Below are positions 26,906 through 34,947 of a stretch of 64,000 nucleotides of DNA, piece after piece. Both the position numbers and the translations under genes were made by a program. Every line of letters begins with the position of its first letter. Positions within the stretch are counted from its first letter, which is position 1. This DNA is from Magnetospirillum sp. Lineage in GTDB: Bacteria; Pseudomonadota; Alphaproteobacteria; CACIAM-22H2. A model generated the notes under the pieces. The model did not search any database and was not told where the DNA came from. It saw only the letters and a program-made list of their open reading frames with translations. Where the stretch lies: assembly GCA_027532905.1 (NCBI GenBank), contig JAPZUA010000001.1, positions 975,950 through 1,039,949 on the forward strand, written 5' to 3'.

Positions 26906-28273
26906 ATGAAGCGCAGTGTCGCTTTTGCCGTGTTGGCTGGTTTCGTGGCTGCCGCCATGCCCGCCTCGGCGCAGGAAAAACTCGAAGTTTGGTGGGTCAA
27001 AGGCTTCTACAAGGCCGAAGACGACGCGCTGTTCGAAGCCATTCGCAAATTCGAAGGCCGCACCGGCGTCAAAGTCGAGCTGTCGCAATACGCCATTCAG
27101 GACATGATCCCGAAGACGGTGGCCGCACTCGAAGCGCGCACGGTGCCCGACGTCGCGTATGCCGACGTCTACGACTTCCAGGTCACCAGCAAATGGGCTT
27201 TCGAAGGCCGGCTTGAAGACCTGTCGAGCGTGATGCGCCCGCTGCTGCCGAAGTTCGCGCCCAATACGGCCGAATCGACGCTGCTGTGGAACGACGTGGC
27301 CAAGAACCGCGCCTACTACGCATTCCCGCTCAAGCAGCAGACGATGCACATCCAGTACTGGAAGGATCTGCTCGAACAGTCCGGCTTCAAGGAAAGCGAT
27401 ATTCCGAAGAACTGGGCCGAGTATTGGAGCTTCTGGTGCGACAAGGTGCAGCCGGGCTTCCGGCGCGCCTCGGGCACGCGCGGCTTCGCCATCGGCCAGC
27501 CGATGGGCGTCGATTCCAGCGACTCGTTCTACTCGTTCTTGACGTTCATGGACGCCCACGGCGTCAAACTCGTGGACGACGAGGGCAAGCTGCTGGTCGA
27601 CCAGCCCGCCGTGCGCACGGGCCTTATCGCCGCCCTGAAGGACTACACGGACGTCTATTCGCGCAATTGCACGCCGCCGTCGGCGACGGCCTGGAAGGAT
27701 CCCGACAACAACGTCGCCTTCCACAACAAGACGACCGTGATGACCCACAACGCGACGATTTCGATCGCCGCGAAATGGCTCGACGACATGAACAACCCAG
27801 CTCTGACGGCCGAGCAGCGCGCCGAAGCCAAGGCGAACTACGAAAACCGCATCGCCACGGCCGGCTTCCCCAACCGTCCCAACGGCCAGCCGATGGTCTA
27901 TCGCGCTGCCATCAAGACGGGCGTGGTGTTCTCCGAGGCGCGCAACAAGAACCGCGCCAAGGAATTCGTCGCCTTCCTGCTGCAGGAAGAAAACCTGTCG
28001 CCGTACGTCGAGGGCGCGCTTGGCCGCTGGTTCCCGGTCACCAAGGAAGGCCAGCAAAGCGCCTTCTGGAACGCCGACCCGCATCGCCGGGCCGTGCGCG
28101 ACCAGTTCGCCAACGGCACCGTGACTTTCGAGTTCACCAAGAACTGGAAATTCACGATCCTCAACAACGAAAACGTCTGGGCCAAGGCCATGAACCGCGT
28201 GGTCAACGAGCGCGTGCCGGTCGAACGCGCCGTGGACGAAATGATCGCCCGCATCAAGCAAGTCGCGGGCTAA
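26906..28273 (+). CDS. Sugar-type ABC transporter substrate-binding protein
   Basis: Periplasmic solute-binding protein of the carbohydrate (CUT1) family (455 aa). The signal peptide ends at ASA|QEK around residue 23. The mature start KLEVWWVKGFY is typical, as are FPLKQQTMHIQYWKDLLEQ and GRWFPVTKEG late in the protein. I chose the ATG at 26906 rather than 26900 because it lies nine bases after GGGGAGGA. It heads an operon with two permeases and a dioxygenase. A long GC hairpin separates it from the first permease. No ATPase gene is adjacent. The ligand is unknown. Confidence 0.88.
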   Translation: MKRSVAFAVLAGFVAAAMPASAQEKLEVWWVKGFYKAEDDALFEAIRKFEGRTGVKVELSQYAIQDMIPKTVAALEARTVPDVAYADVYDFQVTSKWAFEGRLEDLSSVMRPLLPKFAPNTAESTLLWNDVAKNRAYYAFPLKQQTMHIQYWKDLLEQSGFKESDIPKNWAEYWSFWCDKVQPGFRRASGTRGFAIGQPMGVDSSDSFYSFLTFMDAHGVKLVDDEGKLLVDQPAVRTGLIAALKDYTDVYSRNCTPPSATAWKDPDNNVAFHNKTTVMTHNATISIAAKWLDDMNNPALTAEQRAEAKANYENRIATAGFPNRPNGQPMVYRAAIKTGVVFSEARNKNRAKEFVAFLLQEENLSPYVEGALGRWFPVTKEGQQSAFWNADPHRRAVRDQFANGTVTFEFTKNWKFTILNNENVWAKAMNRVVNERVPVERAVDEMIARIKQVAG

Positions 28274-28284
28274 GGCCAAACGAA

Positions 28285-28319
28285 GCCGGCGGCCGCCCGA
28301 TTTAGGGGCGGCCGCCGGT
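28285..28319 (+). terminator. Strong GC hairpin between binding-protein and permease genes
   Basis: CCGGCGGCCGCCC (28286-28298) and its exact complement (28306-28318) form a 13-bp stem with a 7-base loop. It lies 12 bases after the binding-protein stop and is not followed by a T tract. It resembles the hairpin between ugpB and ugpA in this window, consistent with partial termination or protection of the upstream mRNA so that the binding protein is made in excess. Confidence 0.55.
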
Positions 28320-28355
28320 CCTCTTGCCGCGCATTCGTAATCGAGGCCGCCGGAC

Positions 28356-29234
28356 ATGTCGCAAGCCGCAAGCGCCGATCTCTCCGCCTTTCCAGCTGCG
28401 GCCCCTGCCGCTGGCCGCATGTCGAGCTGGCAGAATTGGGGCACGCTTCTGGTCCTGCCCTATCTGGCGGTGTTCTTCGTCTTCGTGCTCTACCCGGTCG
28501 GCTACGGGCTGTGGCTCGGCAACGACATGCAAAGCTATCGCGAGCTTTTTGCCGACGACATCTTCTGGCGATCCGTCGTCAACACGATCATTTTCATCGG
28601 CGTCGGCGTGAATCTGAAGCTGGCGATCGCGCTCCTGCTGTCGGGCTTTTTCGCGGTGCCGCGCTGGTGGATCCGCGTACTGGGGCTGCTGTTCATATTG
28701 CCCTGGGCTGTGCCTTCGATCCCGACAATTCTGTCGTTTCGGTTCATGCTGAACCCCGAATGGGGCGTCATCAACCAAGTCTACTACAACCTCACATTCC
28801 TCGACGGGCCCAATTGGCTCAACAACCCGGTCCTCGGCCTGACGATGTCGATCGTCGTGCATATCTGGAAGTCGCTGCCCTTCTGGACGCTGATCCTGCT
28901 CGCGGGCCGCCTCGCGATCTCCAAGGAGATGTACGAAGCCGCCGCTATCGACGGCGCCTCGGCCTTGCAGAAATTCCGCTTCATCACCTGGCCCTCCATG
29001 CGCCAGCTCTATTTGACCTGCACGATCCTGTCGATGTTCTTCACCCTGGGCGATTTCAACAGCGTCTATCTGCTGACAGGCGGCGGGCCCGCCGACTTGA
29101 CGCACGTGCTGGCCACACTCGGCATTCGCTACATCCGGCTCGACCAGGTCGATCTGGCGATGGCGTCGATCATCTGCGCGCTCCCGCTGATGGCGCCGCT
29201 GATGGTGTTCATGATGCGCCGTCTGTCGAAATAG
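28356..29234 (+). CDS. Carbohydrate-type ABC transporter permease (MalF/UgpA-like)
   Basis: Inner-membrane permease (292 aa) with an extra N-terminal cytoplasmic tail of about 25 residues and six membrane segments. The EAA loop [16 protein letters not shown] is near residue 196, and LTGGGPADLTHVLAT near 240 is characteristic of the MalF-like partner. It works with the next permease and the upstream binding protein. The ATPase subunit must come from elsewhere in the genome, as can happen with shared MsmK/UgpC-type ATPases. Confidence 0.9.
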   Translation: MSQAASADLSAFPAAAPAAGRMSSWQNWGTLLVLPYLAVFFVFVLYPVGYGLWLGNDMQSYRELFADDIFWRSVVNTIIFIGVGVNLKLAIALLLSGFFAVPRWWIRVLGLLFILPWAVPSIPTILSFRFMLNPEWGVINQVYYNLTFLDGPNWLNNPVLGLTMSIVVHIWKSLPFWTLILLAGRLAISKEMYEAAAIDGASALQKFRFITWPSMRQLYLTCTILSMFFTLGDFNSVYLLTGGGPADLTHVLATLGIRYIRLDQVDLAMASIICALPLMAPLMVFMMRRLSK

Positions 29235-29245
29235 GAACGCTTGCG

Positions 29246-30082
29246 ATGCGCAATTTCTTCACCGAAGCCCGCCTGCTTTTGGTCGGTATCCCGGTCTTTC
29301 TGTGGACCATGATTCCGCTCTACCATCTGACGCTGTTTGCCATTTCGCCAAAGGACACGGCATTCAAGGGCAAGCTGTGGCCCGACGATCCGACGCTTCG
29401 GAACTTCGAGATGGTGATTCAGCAGAAGCACTACTATCTCAACAATTTCTGGCATCAGATGTGGAACTCGCTGGTGATCGCACTCGCCGTCGGCTTCATC
29501 ACGCTGTTCGTGGCGACGGCGGCGGCGTTCGCGATCAGCCGCCTGCGCGTGCGCGGCGGCCGGCTCATCATGAACCTCGCCTTGCTCACCTATTTCGTGC
29601 CGGCCGCGTTCCTCGCCTTGCCGATGTACAAGGCGATGGCCGTCTACGGTCTTCTCAACACGCAATGGGCGCTGATCTTCGCGATGGTCGCGATCGCCAC
29701 ACCCTATGCGATCTGGGTGCTCAAACAGGCCGGCGACAAGCTGCCGATCGAACTCGACGAGGCCGCGATCATCGACGGGGCGACCGCACCGCAGCTGTTC
29801 CGCTTCATCTTCCTGCCGCTGATGGCGCCCTCGATGGTCGCGGTTGGAACCTACGCGCTGCTGCTCGCGTGGAACGAATATCTCTACGCGTTCCTGCTGC
29901 TGTCGCGCGACGTCGACACGACATTGGCCGTGGCGCTGGGCGCGTTCCTGTCGGCCGACGATTCGCCGTGGGAACTGCTGATGACGGCGGGCCTCATCTA
30001 CGCGCTGCCGCCCGCCGCCATCTACTACGCGTTCCGCCGCTACATGGCGGCCGATCTTACCTCGGGCTCCGTCAAAAGCTGA
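29246..30082 (+). CDS. Carbohydrate-type ABC transporter permease (MalG/UgpE-like)
   Basis: Second inner-membrane permease (278 aa). Six membrane segments and the EAA loop DEAAIIDGATAPQLFRFIFL near residue 170 are visible. SPKDTAFKGKLWPDDPT after the first segment is typical of MalG-like permeases, whose first periplasmic loop places them beside the binding protein. It starts 11 bases after the first permease. Its TGA stop overlaps the ATG of the dioxygenase gene (TGATG), which ties that enzyme to transport of the same compound. Confidence 0.9.
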   Translation: MRNFFTEARLLLVGIPVFLWTMIPLYHLTLFAISPKDTAFKGKLWPDDPTLRNFEMVIQQKHYYLNNFWHQMWNSLVIALAVGFITLFVATAAAFAISRLRVRGGRLIMNLALLTYFVPAAFLALPMYKAMAVYGLLNTQWALIFAMVAIATPYAIWVLKQAGDKLPIELDEAAIIDGATAPQLFRFIFLPLMAPSMVAVGTYALLLAWNEYLYAFLLLSRDVDTTLAVALGAFLSADDSPWELLMTAGLIYALPPAAIYYAFRRYMAADLTSGSVKS

Positions 30083-30879
30083 TGCTGACCGCGGACGAAA
30101 TCGCCGCCTATGCGGACCAAGGTTTCGTCGTGCCCGCGATGCGCCTCGACGCGGCGCGCGTCGAAGCGTTGCGCGGCACGCTCGACCGGCTCATCGCGGC
30201 CAATCCGCATATAAGGCCCGAGCGGCTTGTGAGCGCGCATATCGAGGGCGAAAACGCCGAGGGCGTCAAAGGCTCGGCCGATTTCCTCGATCTCGCGCGC
30301 GATCCCGCGATCGTGGCTGCGGTTTCCCAATTGATCGGCGCGGACGTGATTCTGTGGGGCTGCCAGATTTTCTGCAAACCCGGCGGCGACGGCATGGAAG
30401 TGCCATGGCACCAGGACGGGCATTACTGGCCGATCCGCCCCCTGGCGACCTGCACCGTGTGGATCGCACTGGATCCCTCGAATGTGGCCAACGGCTGCCT
30501 GCGCCTGATCCCGGGCTCGCATCGCGACAAGACGCTGCTGCCCCACATGACCGAAGCGCGCAGCGACGTGGTGCTGACCCAGCGCGCCGACGATGCGGGC
30601 TTCGATGCGTCAACGGCCGTCGATATCGAACTCGAGCCGGGGCAGATGTCGCTGCACGACGTCTATGCGATCCACGGTTCGAACCCGAACCGCTCGCCCC
30701 AGCGGCGCGCCGGTGTCGCGATCCGCTACATGCCGGCAACGTCTTTGTTCGCGCGCGACCTCATCAAGACGAGTGCGGCGAGCGGCTACAAGGTCGATTT
30801 CTCCACGCGGCCCATTTGGCTCGTCGCGGGCCAGGACCGCACGGGCCAAAACGATTTTCGCGTCGGCCACAAAAACTAG
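30082..30879 (+). CDS. Phytanoyl-CoA dioxygenase (PhyH) family protein
   Basis: Predicted Fe(II)/2-oxoglutarate-dependent dioxygenase (265 aa). The iron ligands are H110 and D112 in PWHQDGHYW and H198 in AIHGSNPNRSPQRRAG, with a nearby Arg (208 or 209) for 2-oxoglutarate. Bacterial PhyH proteins hydroxylate small molecules such as ectoine, phosphonates, betaines or natural products. The overlap with the permease stop (TGATG) indicates that the imported compound, or a product of it, is the substrate. The gene ends at a CTAG shared with the convergent RraA-like gene. Confidence 0.85.
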   Translation: MLTADEIAAYADQGFVVPAMRLDAARVEALRGTLDRLIAANPHIRPERLVSAHIEGENAEGVKGSADFLDLARDPAIVAAVSQLIGADVILWGCQIFCKPGGDGMEVPWHQDGHYWPIRPLATCTVWIALDPSNVANGCLRLIPGSHRDKTLLPHMTEARSDVVLTQRADDAGFDASTAVDIELEPGQMSLHDVYAIHGSNPNRSPQRRAGVAIRYMPATSLFARDLIKTSAASGYKVDFSTRPIWLVAGQDRTGQNDFRVGHKN

Positions 30880-31526
30880 AATTTGCCGTATTTGAGATAG
30901 GCTGCCTGCGGATCCATGCCGGCGAGGATAGCGCTGCGCACGGCGTTTTCCGTTCCGACGACTTCTTCGGTGCGCGCCACAGCCGCCTCGGCGATGGCTT
31001 GCGGGACAATGACAGCCCCGTCGGCGTCGGCCAGCACATAGTCGCCGGTCGCGACCGTGACGGCGCCGATCGTGACGGGGGCGCCGAACGCATCCGGGAT
31101 CCAGCGCGCACCAATATCGGCCGGCGTGGCAAAGCTGCAGAACACCGGAAAGCCGATTTCGACGACCATGTCGACGTCGCGGGTACCGCCGTCGACGAGA
31201 TAGCCAAGCACGCCTTTGCGCTTGAGGGCGGCCGCCGACAATTCGCCCATCAATGCGATTTCGTGCGTGTGCGGCTGGCAAACCACGACATGGCCTGCGG
31301 GCGCTTTGGACAGAAGCCCTGTCCAAGCGAGCAGCGTGTCGTGCGCGGTTTTGGTGCGGTCGATATGGCCGCTCACGGTCCAGACGGGCCCTGCGAGCCG
31401 CATGCCGGGGGCAAGCGCGCGGATTGCGGGCGGCAGCACGCAGCGGTCGTGCGCCATCGTGCGCAGCACATCGTGCACGGCCGAACTGTAGCAACGGCCC
31501 AGCCTTTGGCTCAACGTGTCGGTCAT
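30876..31526 (-). CDS. RraA-fold protein (HMG/CHA aldolase or RraA-like)
   Basis: Member of the RraA/DmpK-like superfamily (216 aa). The hallmark GYLVDGGTRDVDM has D112, R116 and D117 at the positions that bind metal and substrate in HMG/CHA aldolases. The upstream KGVLG and HEIALMGELSAAAL stretches also fit. In catabolic clusters such proteins are usually class II pyruvate aldolases or oxaloacetate decarboxylases rather than RNase E inhibitors. It is convergent with the dioxygenase gene and divergent from crcB. Confidence 0.8.
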   Translation of the reverse strand: MTDTLSQRLGRCYSSAVHDVLRTMAHDRCVLPPAIRALAPGMRLAGPVWTVSGHIDRTKTAHDTLLAWTGLLSKAPAGHVVVCQPHTHEIALMGELSAAALKRKGVLGYLVDGGTRDVDMVVEIGFPVFCSFATPADIGARWIPDAFGAPVTIGAVTVATGDYVLADADGAVIVPQAIAEAAVARTEEVVGTENAVRSAILAGMDPQAAYLKYGKF

Positions 31527-31617
31527 GACGGTCTCCCGGAAAAATGCGAACGCTTGTCAGACTCTTGCCATCAAGATAAACCCGAGCGAGACATTCTGGC
31601 AAAGGCGACGCACGCCC

Positions 31618-32016
31618 GTGACGCAGAGTTTTGCGCTGTATTTATGGATCGCACTCGGCAGTGCGGTGGGCGGTGTTGCGCGCCACGCGGCGTCGGCCGC
31701 AATTCTTGCTGTCGCCGATCCGCAGGGTCTTCCGTGGTGGACGATTCTGGTCAACGTCACCGGCAGTTTCGCGATCGGTTTCGTGGCGGCCGCGACTGCG
31801 CCGTCGGGTCTGTGGCCGCAGAGCGACAATCTGCGCATTTTTCTGACCGTCGGCGTGTTGGGCGGCTACACGACCTTCTCGGCCTTCTCGCTGCAAACGC
31901 TCGAGCTTGCGCGCCAGGGCGAGATCGGGCTTGCCGGGCTCAACGTGGCGCTGTCGGTCGGGCTGTGCCTTGTCGCGGTGGCGGCCGGGCAATATGCCGC
32001 GCGCCTGTTCGAATAG
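31618..32016 (+). CDS. crcB: Fluoride exporter CrcB/FluC
   Basis: Small four-helix membrane protein (132 aa) forming a dual-topology fluoride channel. Signature stretches are GSAVGGVARH (14-23 region), LVNVTGSFAIGF, and GVLGGYTTFSAFSLQ with the conserved Thr-Phe-Ser segment. GTG 31618 gives the normal length; an earlier in-frame start would add an unrelated 34-residue polar leader. I looked for a fluoride riboswitch upstream and saw none. It seems functionally unrelated to the catabolic genes that surround it. Confidence 0.9.
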   Translation: MTQSFALYLWIALGSAVGGVARHAASAAILAVADPQGLPWWTILVNVTGSFAIGFVAAATAPSGLWPQSDNLRIFLTVGVLGGYTTFSAFSLQTLELARQGEIGLAGLNVALSVGLCLVAVAAGQYAARLFE

Positions 32017-32037
32017 CGCGCCCTAGGAGACGAAAAC

Positions 32038-33657
32038 GTGGCGGCAGAAAACGAACTTGGGCATTTCGACTATATCGTCGTGGGTGCAGGCTCGGCGGGC
32101 TGCGTGCTCGCCAACCGCCTGTCGGCCGATCCTGCCAACCGCGTGCTGCTGCTCGAAGCGGGCGGCCAGGACGACTATCTGTGGATCCATATTCCGGTGG
32201 GCTATCTCTACACGCACGGCAATCCGCGCGTCGATTGGTGCTTCAAGACCGAGAACGAGCCGGGCCTCGGAGGGCGCGCGCTCGGCTATCCGCGCGGCAA
32301 GGTGCTCGGCGGCTGCACGGCCATCAACGGCATGATCTATATGCGCGGCCAAGCCGCCGACTACGACCATTGGCGCCAGTTGGGCCTCAACGGTTGGGGC
32401 TGGGACGATGTGCTGCCCTATTTCAAACGCTCGGAAGACAATGTGCGCTTGCGCGACGACGCGCTGCACGGCACGGGCGGCGAAGTGCGCGTCGAGGAGA
32501 TGCGCCTCTCCTGGGAAATTCTCGACGCGTTCCGCGACGCGGCCGCCCAAACCGGCATTCCGAAGATCGAGGATTTCAACGGCGGCGACAATTTCGGCTG
32601 CGCCTATTTCCAGGTGAATCAGAACAAAGGCGTGCGCTGGACTTCGGCCAAAGGCTTCCTGCGCCCGGCGATGAAGCGGCCGAATTTGCGCGTGCTCACG
32701 CATGCGACCGCCCACGGCCTTATCCTCGAGGACGGGCGCGTGGCGGGCGTGCGCGTTTCCCACGGCGGCAAAATCCGCGACGCGCGCGCGGCACGCGAAA
32801 CGGTGCTGGCAGCAGGGGCCATCGGCTCGCCGCAGCTGCTGCAAGTGTCGGGCATTGGCGATCCCGCCGAGCTCGCCAAACACGGCATTGCCGTGCGCCA
32901 TGCAAGCACGGACGTCGGCGCCAATCTGCAGGACCATCTGCAGATCCGCTGCGCCTACAAGGTCCACGGCACCAAGACGATGAACGAGCGCGCGAACTCG
33001 CTGTTCGGCAAGGCCGCGATGGCGCTCGAATACGCGCTGTTCCGGCGCGGGCCTTTGACGATGGCGCCCTCGCAGCTCGGTGCGTTCGCAAAATCCGGAC
33101 CCGACAAAGCCACCGCCGATCTCGAATACCATGTGCAGCCTTTGAGCCTCGACCGTTTCGGCGAACCGCTGCACGCTTTCCCGGCTTTCACGGCGTCGGT
33201 GTGCAATCTGCGCCCGACGAGCCGCGGCCATGTGCGCCTCAAATCGGCAGACCCCACGGCAGCCCCGGCGATCCAGCCCAACTATCTTTCGACCGACGAA
33301 GACAAGCGTATTGCAGCCGAAGCTATTCGCCTCACACGGCGCATCGTGGCGGCCCCGGCGCTGCAGCGCTTCCGACCCGAAGAGTTCCGTCCCGGTCCCG
33401 AGGCCGCCAGCGAAAGCGAACTCGTGGCGGCGGCGGGCCGCATCGGCACCACGATCTTCCACCCCGTAGGCACATGCCGCATGGGGGCGGACGCCAACGC
33501 CGTCGTCGATGCGCGGCTGCGTTTGAACGGGCTCGCAGGGCTTCGCGTTGCCGACGCATCGGTGATGCCGAGCATCACGTCCGGCAACACCAACGCCCCC
33601 ACGATCATGATCGCGGAAAAAGCCGCCGCGATGATCCTCGAAGATTCGCGCGCGTGA
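32038..33657 (+). CDS. GMC-family FAD-dependent oxidoreductase (choline/alcohol dehydrogenase-like)
   Basis: Flavin-dependent alcohol oxidase/dehydrogenase (539 aa). The FAD dinucleotide motif GAGSAG is at residues 16-21 in DYIVVGAGSAGCVLANRL. GMC signature 1 is around KVLGGCTAINGMIYMRGQ and signature 2 around AAGAIGSPQLLQVSGIG. The catalytic His is H475 in HPVGTCRMG, and the second active-site position is in GNTNAPT (N517). It starts at GTG 32038 behind TAGGAGA. Homologs act on choline, aliphatic alcohols or sugars; the substrate here is open. Confidence 0.9.
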   Translation: MAAENELGHFDYIVVGAGSAGCVLANRLSADPANRVLLLEAGGQDDYLWIHIPVGYLYTHGNPRVDWCFKTENEPGLGGRALGYPRGKVLGGCTAINGMIYMRGQAADYDHWRQLGLNGWGWDDVLPYFKRSEDNVRLRDDALHGTGGEVRVEEMRLSWEILDAFRDAAAQTGIPKIEDFNGGDNFGCAYFQVNQNKGVRWTSAKGFLRPAMKRPNLRVLTHATAHGLILEDGRVAGVRVSHGGKIRDARAARETVLAAGAIGSPQLLQVSGIGDPAELAKHGIAVRHASTDVGANLQDHLQIRCAYKVHGTKTMNERANSLFGKAAMALEYALFRRGPLTMAPSQLGAFAKSGPDKATADLEYHVQPLSLDRFGEPLHAFPAFTASVCNLRPTSRGHVRLKSADPTAAPAIQPNYLSTDEDKRIAAEAIRLTRRIVAAPALQRFRPEEFRPGPEAASESELVAAAGRIGTTIFHPVGTCRMGADANAVVDARLRLNGLAGLRVADASVMPSITSGNTNAPTIMIAEKAAAMILEDSRA

Positions 33658-33728
33658 CGCACAAGCCGGCGGGTTGACAGGCTCGCGCGCGCATGCGTCG
33701 ATAAGCACAACGGGTTGGGGGGAACATC

Positions 33729-34901
33729 ATGTCGGCAAACCGTATCCGCGCGCGCATCGGGCGACGCCTGCGCTTGGGCTTCGTGGGCGGCAGCAGCTCG
33801 GCCATGATCGGGCCTGTGCACCGGCTTGCGGCACGGCTCGACGATTTCTACGAGCCCGTCGCGGCCGCCCTATCGTCCGACCCGCAGCGCGGGCTTGCCG
33901 AAGGTAGCGCGCTTGGCATCCCGCGCGTCTATCCGGATTTTGCGGCCCTCATCGCAGGCGAAGCGGGCCGCAGCGACAAACCCGACGCGATCGCCATCGC
34001 AACACCCAACGATCTGCATCGCGAGCAGGCCTGCGCCGCACTTGAAGCGGGCTATCCGGTGATTTGCGACAAGCCGCTGGCCAACAATCTCGCCGACGCG
34101 CGCGCGATCCAAGACGCCGTGCGCCGCACCGGCCTGCCCTTCGTGTTGCTGCACAATTATTCGGGCTATCCGATGGTGCGCGAGGCGCGTGCGGCCGTTG
34201 CGGCGGGCGAGCTTGGCAAGCTGCATCTCGCCCGCGTGAGCTATCTGCAAGGCAGCCTCGGCCAGTATGTCGAGGCGGATTTCGACAATCTCAATCCGCG
34301 CCTCAAATGGCGCCTCGATCCGGTGCGCGGCGGCAGCCATGTGATGGCCGATATCGGCACGCATGCGCATCAGTTGCTCGTGTACATCAGCGGCCGACGC
34401 GTCGAGGCCGTGCAGGCGGAGGTGGGGGCTTCGTTCGAAGCGCGCATCGCCGACGATACGGCAAGTGCGCTTTTGCGCCTCGAAGGCGGGCTGCGCGCAA
34501 GCTTCCTTGCGAGCAAAGCCGCGACGGGAGCCGAAAACGCGATTTCGATCGAGCTCTACGGCGACAAAGGCGGGCTTGCCTGGGAGCACAGCACGCCCAA
34601 CGCGCTCAAAATCATGCGCCCGCAAGCCGCGTTCGAGACGCGCACACGCGGCCTTGCAAGCCTGCATCCGCTGGCCCAGCGGGCCACACGCATTTCGGCC
34701 GGGCACCACGAGGGCTTCTTCGAAGCGTTCGCCAATCTGATGTCGGACTTCGCCGACATTCTGGCCGCACGCCTGCAAGGCCAAGCGCCCGATCCGTTGG
34801 CGCTGCACATTCCGGGCATCGAAGACGGCGTTGCCGGGGCTGCCTTCGTCGAAGCGTGCGTGGCCTCGAGCCGCAGCGGCACGTGGCACAATTGCGAATG
34901 A
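33729..34901 (+). CDS. Gfo/Idh/MocA-family NAD(P)-dependent oxidoreductase
   Basis: Predicted sugar or cyclitol dehydrogenase (390 aa). The Rossmann motif is in RLGFVGGSSSAMIGPVHR near the N-terminus. The catalytic-lysine motif of the family (usually EKP) appears as CDKPLANNLADAR. The C-terminal beta-sheet domain contains GGSHVMADIGTHAHQLL with the expected His residues. It follows the GMC gene by 71 bases and precedes the ThDP enzyme by 46, so a shared transcript is likely. Substrate not predictable. Confidence 0.88.
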   Translation: MSANRIRARIGRRLRLGFVGGSSSAMIGPVHRLAARLDDFYEPVAAALSSDPQRGLAEGSALGIPRVYPDFAALIAGEAGRSDKPDAIAIATPNDLHREQACAALEAGYPVICDKPLANNLADARAIQDAVRRTGLPFVLLHNYSGYPMVREARAAVAAGELGKLHLARVSYLQGSLGQYVEADFDNLNPRLKWRLDPVRGGSHVMADIGTHAHQLLVYISGRRVEAVQAEVGASFEARIADDTASALLRLEGGLRASFLASKAATGAENAISIELYGDKGGLAWEHSTPNALKIMRPQAAFETRTRGLASLHPLAQRATRISAGHHEGFFEAFANLMSDFADILAARLQGQAPDPLALHIPGIEDGVAGAAFVEACVASSRSGTWHNCE

Positions 34902-34947
34902 CGCAAGCACTTCGATACGTTCGCTTGCTTCAAGGAGAACAGCCGAC

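Noticed and set aside
31527-31617. Fluoride riboswitch upstream of crcB
   Set aside because: The 91 bases between rraA-like and crcB lack the conserved GGCGATGG start and the pseudoknot elements of the crcB motif.
30354-33677. A very long plus-strand open frame of over 1100 codons
   Set aside because: It runs out of frame across the dioxygenase, antisense to the RraA-like gene and through crcB and the GMC gene. Its product is Arg/Ala/Gly/Pro-rich low-complexity sequence, typical of shadow frames in GC-rich DNA.
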